From JBCDIQ01 sp039024295 (GTDB taxonomy: Bacteria; Bacteroidota; Bacteroidia; J057): 9,519 nt of DNA. The stretch is taken from NCBI GenBank assembly GCA_039024295.1, contig JBCDIQ010000223.1:1-9519 (forward strand), in the 5' to 3' direction. Under the pieces are notes generated by a model, which saw nothing but the letters and a program-made list of their open reading frames with translations, ran no database searches and was not told where the DNA came from. Positions 6,959-9,519 of this stretch are shown here, one piece after another. The translations under genes and the position numbers were made by a program. Numbering within the stretch: position 1 is the first letter of the stretch; each line of letters begins with the position of its first letter.

Positions 6959-7043
6959 TCTGATAGAAGAATTTAGCGTTAGCGAGTGCAAGCTTAACCA
7001 TCGTTCTTTCCAAAGCTGAACTGAATGTATCTGCGCCTTCAGT

Positions 7044-7080
7044 GCCGGTTGGTCTTAGTGCCAACCGGTCTTTTTGTTTT
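7044..7080 (+). terminator. Strong intrinsic terminator after the coiled-coil lipoprotein gene
   Basis: CCGGTTGG (7045-7052) and CCAACCGG (7061-7068) form a perfect 8-bp G+C-rich stem with an 8-base loop, and TCTTTTTGTTTT follows. It lies about 85 bases past the stop at 6958. The T run ends at the stop codon of the convergent gene. There is no matching A run on the left, so it should work in the plus direction only, although the stem could also end the minus-strand transcript weakly. Confidence 0.8.
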
Positions 7081-7687
7081 ACAGGGTTTTGGCAAACTCG
7101 ATCAGTTTGACCTCCAATTCTTCGGAGGTGAGGGCAAGGCCGTCAAAAATGAAGCTTTTTGGAACGTCACGGTAGAAGGTCAAGGCATATCGGACCTTAT
7201 TCTCCTTGTGAAATATTAGGGTGGTAAAATAGGACGCTGAGTAAATCACTGCCTTGTCTCCCACTTCTTTCACTTCTCTGGTAGGAATCATTTTTCCTTT
7301 ATTGGGGCCCGCAGGAACGGCCATAGAACCCTGTTCAATTCTGCTATTTATCAAAAGCTCTAGGTCATCGGAGCCATTCTTATTATACCTTACATCTACA
7401 TACAAGAAATCTACGGATTCCTCTTCTTCTGATAATTCGGTTGTTGCAAATACACATATGTTATCCGATCCGGTAGATTTTGTAGGCGTAATTTTCCCAG
7501 GATCAAGGGCTAGGACGGCAGCTAGCTCATCAATTGCTATCAGTTCGCACGGGTTCTGGGAGCTCGTTTGTAAAATAGCTTTTTGAGGGGCGGGAGCTGA
7601 TGCTGTACTTTTTACTTCAGGCTGAGGATCATTTCCACAAGCGATAGCAGACAGGGTAATAAGTACGTAGAAGGTAAGGGTTTTCAT
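7079..7687 (-). CDS. Hypothetical lipoprotein with two extra cysteines
   Basis: A 202-residue protein that I do not recognise with certainty. MKTLTFYVLITLSAIAC is a short hydrophobic signal ending in a loose lipobox (AIAC, C17, with Gly at +2). A linker rich in Ala, Pro and Ser follows (about 20-43), then a soluble domain of about 155 residues. The pattern NPCELIAIDELAAVL (C47) with ICVF (C78), then VGDKAV (142-147) and an alternating strand region, resembles small secreted lipoproteins of the DUF3558-like type. C47 and C78 could form a disulfide. This is inference from pattern only. The ATG at 7687 is chosen because the signal begins there; an upstream in-frame start at 7738 would add 17 residues without a signal. 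The gene is convergent with the coiled-coil lipoprotein gene and divergent from the cupin gene. Confidence 0.6.
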   Translation of the reverse strand: MKTLTFYVLITLSAIACGNDPQPEVKSTASAPAPQKAILQTSSQNPCELIAIDELAAVLALDPGKITPTKSTGSDNICVFATTELSEEEESVDFLYVDVRYNKNGSDDLELLINSRIEQGSMAVPAGPNKGKMIPTREVKEVGDKAVIYSASYFTTLIFHKENKVRYALTFYRDVPKSFIFDGLALTSEELEVKLIEFAKTL

Positions 7688-7767
7688 TGTTTTGGAACTT
7701 ACGGTAGGGAATACGGTCAGGAATGATTGCCATACCACCCATAACCTGAAATTTGTCTGCCGATTGG

Positions 7768-7775
7768 TACCTTTG
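7768..7775 (+). promoter_or_regulatory. -7 promoter element upstream of the cupin operon
   Basis: TACCTTTG matches TAnnTTTG exactly and also forms a tiny inverted repeat, TACC-TTT-GGTA (7768-7778). No good TTG lies 19-21 bases upstream (only CTG at 7746-7748). If used, the leader to the ATG at 7887 would be about 105 bases. A second near match, TATCTTTC at 7861-7868, lies 18 bases before the ATG and may be the real or an additional site. Confidence 0.35.
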
Positions 7776-7886
7776 GTAGGCTAATGGTCAACATGATTGT
7801 GGAAAAAAGAGGTCCGTCACTCCCGACTTGGGGTTCTACAGGAGAGCCTTGATAATTCCGTATCTTTCGAACTAACCTATTGCCAC

Positions 7887-8252
7887 ATGGAAATCTCAAC
7901 AGTCAACCTGGGTCAAAAATTGAATGCATTTGCTGAGCATTGGAGTCCCAAAATCATTGGAGAGCTTAATGGTCAGCACGTAAAAGTGGCCAAGCTCAAA
8001 GGAGAATTCGTCATGCACCACCACGAGCATGAAGATGAATTATTCCTGGTGCTGGAAGGCGTCCTATTCATGGAATTGGAAGACCAAACCCTAGAAATCC
8101 ATCCCGGTGAATTTGTCATCATCCCCAAAGGCGTTTCTCACAAACCTGTTGCCCCCGAAGAGGTGAGTGTGCTGCTGTTTGAGCCAGCTTCCACCCTCAA
8201 CACAGGCAATGAGGTAAATGAGCACACAGTCCTTAATCCCGAAAAGCTATGA
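7887..8252 (+). CDS. Single-domain cupin protein
   Basis: A 121-residue cupin_2-type beta-barrel protein, cytoplasmic and without a signal. Motif 1 spans 39-58 (GEFVMHHHEHEDELFLVLEG), with H44, H46 and E51 as probable metal ligands. Motif 2 spans 74-85 (GEFVIIPKGVSH), with H85 as fourth ligand and the exact G-X5-P-X-G-X2-H spacing. Fifteen residues separate the motifs, the minimum for the superfamily. The C-terminus (STLNTGNEVNEHTV) is common among small Bacteroidota cupins of unknown substrate. The ATG at 7887 is preferred; a TTG at 7797 would add 30 residues outside the fold. Its stop overlaps the next gene's ATG as ATGA, so it is probably the first gene of a three-gene operon. The function (enzyme, sugar binding or sensor) cannot be given. 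Confidence 0.88.
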   Translation: MEISTVNLGQKLNAFAEHWSPKIIGELNGQHVKVAKLKGEFVMHHHEHEDELFLVLEGVLFMELEDQTLEIHPGEFVIIPKGVSHKPVAPEEVSVLLFEPASTLNTGNEVNEHTVLNPEKL

Positions 8253-8839
8253 AAAGGGGGTGGAGGTTATGCATTCAGCTACTCTGTTTATTGGGGGGAT
8301 ACTCCCCATTCTTCCTTCATGCGCAGGTTAAGTATGAACGGGAGTATCGGCTAAATGTCAACAAGGTTCCCGATGGAGCAACGGCTTTCATGGCCAATGC
8401 TGGCTTTTCTGGTAAGATTAAATGGTACAAAGAAGAGGCGTTGGATCGGACTTCTATCGAAGCAAAAGTGCGGCATCAGGGACGGTGGTACAGCATAGAG
8501 TTTGATGATTCCAGCACATTGGAAGACATCGAAATCCTCATAAACTGGGAAGACATCCCCGCTTCCACTCGTGATAGCATTGATGCTTACCTTAGCGAAA
8601 ACTACTCCAAGTATGCCTTTCGGAGGATACAGGTGCAATACACAGGCTCGCCAGAGGAGCTTCAAAAGGTATTGGAGTGGAAGACCCCTCCCAGTGGGGT
8701 AACCGTTCGATATGAGCTGGTCGCAAAGGTGCAAACTGAAAAAGGCTTTGGACTCAAGGAGTTTTTGTTTGCTGAGAATGGACAATTGGAGCATGTTGCC
8801 ACTATTCTATTGCGAAGAACTGATAACCTGGAATATTGA
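8249..8839 (+). CDS. Secreted PepSY-like protein of unknown function
   Basis: A 196-residue protein with signal peptide MKRGWRLCIQLLCLLGGYSPFFLHA, cleaved before Q26; export to the periplasm is predicted. The mature part appears to hold two related halves. The first contains KIKWYKEEAL and GRWYSIEFDDSSTLEDIEI. The second has DIPASTRDSIDAYLSENY (102-119), FRRIQVQY, VRYELVAKVQ and KEFLFAENGQLEHV. The order helix, strand with an aromatic, then FD/FA..G.L resembles PepSY-like (BLIP-fold-like) domains common in Bacteroidota secreted proteins. This is a pattern judgement, not a confirmed family hit. No catalytic residues are apparent. It overlaps the cupin gene by 4 bases (ATGA) and the next gene's ATG by one (TGATG), which argues for translational coupling and joint function with the DUF2490 protein. 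Confidence 0.55.
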   Translation: MKRGWRLCIQLLCLLGGYSPFFLHAQVKYEREYRLNVNKVPDGATAFMANAGFSGKIKWYKEEALDRTSIEAKVRHQGRWYSIEFDDSSTLEDIEILINWEDIPASTRDSIDAYLSENYSKYAFRRIQVQYTGSPEELQKVLEWKTPPSGVTVRYELVAKVQTEKGFGLKEFLFAENGQLEHVATILLRRTDNLEY

Positions 8840-9519
8840 TGAGGTATTTATTGGTAGCAGCCATACTGGTATTGGGTACCTGTTCATTACATGCTCAAGG
8901 TAGCTATTCGCTGGGGATGATGCCTGTATTGAACCTCAACCACAAATATGAAAATGGCTGGCGGCTGAACCTCAAGCTGGAATCGCGCCAAAGGTTCCTC
9001 CAGGGCGAGTTTCAAAACGAAGGGGAAGCAGATTACGAGTACGTGCTAACGGATCTGGCCGCACTGGGAGCCAAAAAGGTCGGGCTGTCGAGCACCCTAG
9101 CTGGAGGGTATTTGATCCGTTTCCGAGATCATGGCTTTGTTCACCGATTAATCCAGCAATACTCTGTGGTACAGGAACCAAGGGGGCTACGCCTTGTCCA
9201 CAGGATTGTAACCGACCAGACCTTTCAGGAAAATAGTACACCGGAGTTGCGGTTGAGGTACCGGTTCACCCTTGAACTTCCCCTAAGTGGCCAAACGGTG
9301 AACCCTGGTGAAGCCTATTTCAAAATTAACCATGAATACCTCAATGCGCTGGAGGCAGATATCTATGGCCTTGAGGTCCGGTGGATTCCCTTGCTGGGAT
9401 TTTTATTTACGGACACAAACAAACTTGAGGGAGGAGTAGATTACCGCTTGGATGATTTTCTGGAGGGTCCGGGAAGAAATCGCTTTTGGGTAAATGTGGC
9501 TTGGTATGTGGCGTTTTAG
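8839..9519 (+). CDS. DUF2490 family outer-membrane-type protein
   Basis: A 226-residue exported protein, complete at the window edge (TAG 9517-9519). Signal peptide MRYLLVAAILVLGTCSLHA is cleaved before Q20. The mature part consists of alternating amphipathic strands with turns: WRLNLKLESRQRF (41-53), LIRFRDHGFVHRLIQQYSV (92-110), LVHRIVTDQTF (119-129), and ELRLRYRFTLELPL from 136. It ends in FWVNVAWYVAF. The recurring HRxxxxQxF...RLRYRF pattern is that of DUF2490, a family of predicted beta-barrel proteins in Bacteroidota, and the final Phe fits the C-terminal signal for outer-membrane insertion. No function is established. The ATG at 8839 shares one base with the preceding stop (TGATG). A TTG three bases earlier is possible but less likely. 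Confidence 0.78.
   Translation: MRYLLVAAILVLGTCSLHAQGSYSLGMMPVLNLNHKYENGWRLNLKLESRQRFLQGEFQNEGEADYEYVLTDLAALGAKKVGLSSTLAGGYLIRFRDHGFVHRLIQQYSVVQEPRGLRLVHRIVTDQTFQENSTPELRLRYRFTLELPLSGQTVNPGEAYFKINHEYLNALEADIYGLEVRWIPLLGFLFTDTNKLEGGVDYRLDDFLEGPGRNRFWVNVAWYVAF

Noticed and set aside
6973..6984. Tandem TTAGCG TTAGCG
   Set aside because: Two copies of a hexamer are expected by chance and nothing links them to a function.
7797..7886. TTG-started N-terminal extension of the cupin
   Set aside because: The 30 extra residues do not look like part of the fold and include the near-consensus -7 element at 7861. The ATG at 7887 gives the normal length.
8351..8794. A 147-codon minus-strand reading frame opposite the PepSY-like gene
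   Set aside because: It has no family features and its composition is that of antisense coding. The plus-strand gene has a signal peptide and tight operon junctions.
8836..8838. TTG start for the DUF2490 gene
   Set aside because: The ATG that follows immediately at 8839 gives the same signal peptide and the typical TGATG coupling.
1..9519. Search for mobile elements, CRISPR, toxin-antitoxin, tRNA or phage genes
   Set aside because: No transposase or integrase motifs, regular repeats, terminal inverted repeats or tRNA-like sequences were seen. Gene content and composition look like stable chromosome.

Overview
The window looks like ordinary chromosomal DNA from a member of the Bacteroidota, most likely Cytophagia-like. 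The evidence for this is threefold. No gene start I inspected has a convincing Shine-Dalgarno sequence. TAnnTTTG-type -7 elements, the Bacteroidota promoter form, lie ahead of ndk and the cupin gene. The gene content is also typical: a short-form ArgD starting MKLFEVYPLFDIEPV, a DUF2490 protein, a PepSY-like secreted protein and coiled-coil lipoproteins. Base composition and codon use look even throughout. I see no transposase, integrase, tRNA, rRNA, CRISPR array or long repeat, and no gene-free stretch longer than 300 bases.

Layout. A complete argD-type aminotransferase gene (54-1199, +) runs tail-to-tail into a two-gene signalling operon on the minus strand. That operon is a single-domain response regulator (4008-3580) followed by a large soluble hybrid histidine kinase, REC-PAS-HisKA-HATPase-REC-HPt (3583-1178). 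The two genes overlap as GTGA. After a 264-base intergenic stretch comes nrnA (5277-4273, -), a DHH/DHHA1 nanoRNase/pAp phosphatase. It diverges from ndk (5356-5772, +), nucleoside diphosphate kinase. Two hairpins, the second a good intrinsic terminator, follow ndk.

The right part is envelope-related. It holds a coiled-coil lipoprotein (6032-6958, +), a strong terminator (7044-7080), a small lipoprotein on the minus strand (7687-7079), and a tight plus-strand unit. That unit is a cupin (7887-8252), a secreted PepSY-like protein (8249-8839) and a DUF2490 outer-membrane-type protein (8839-9519). Start and stop codons overlap at both of its junctions, so the three are probably co-translated.

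How the genes work together. The response regulator and hybrid kinase contain every phosphotransfer station of a His-Asp-His-Asp relay but no DNA-binding or enzymatic output domain, so the output must lie outside the window. NrnA and Ndk sit at opposite ends of nucleotide recycling: NrnA releases monophosphates from short RNA and pAp, and Ndk makes triphosphates. The cupin, PepSY-like and DUF2490 genes form the least explained unit. I found no clear sign of a novel defence, mobile or biosynthetic system. The most interesting items are the compact gene junctions and this envelope operon.
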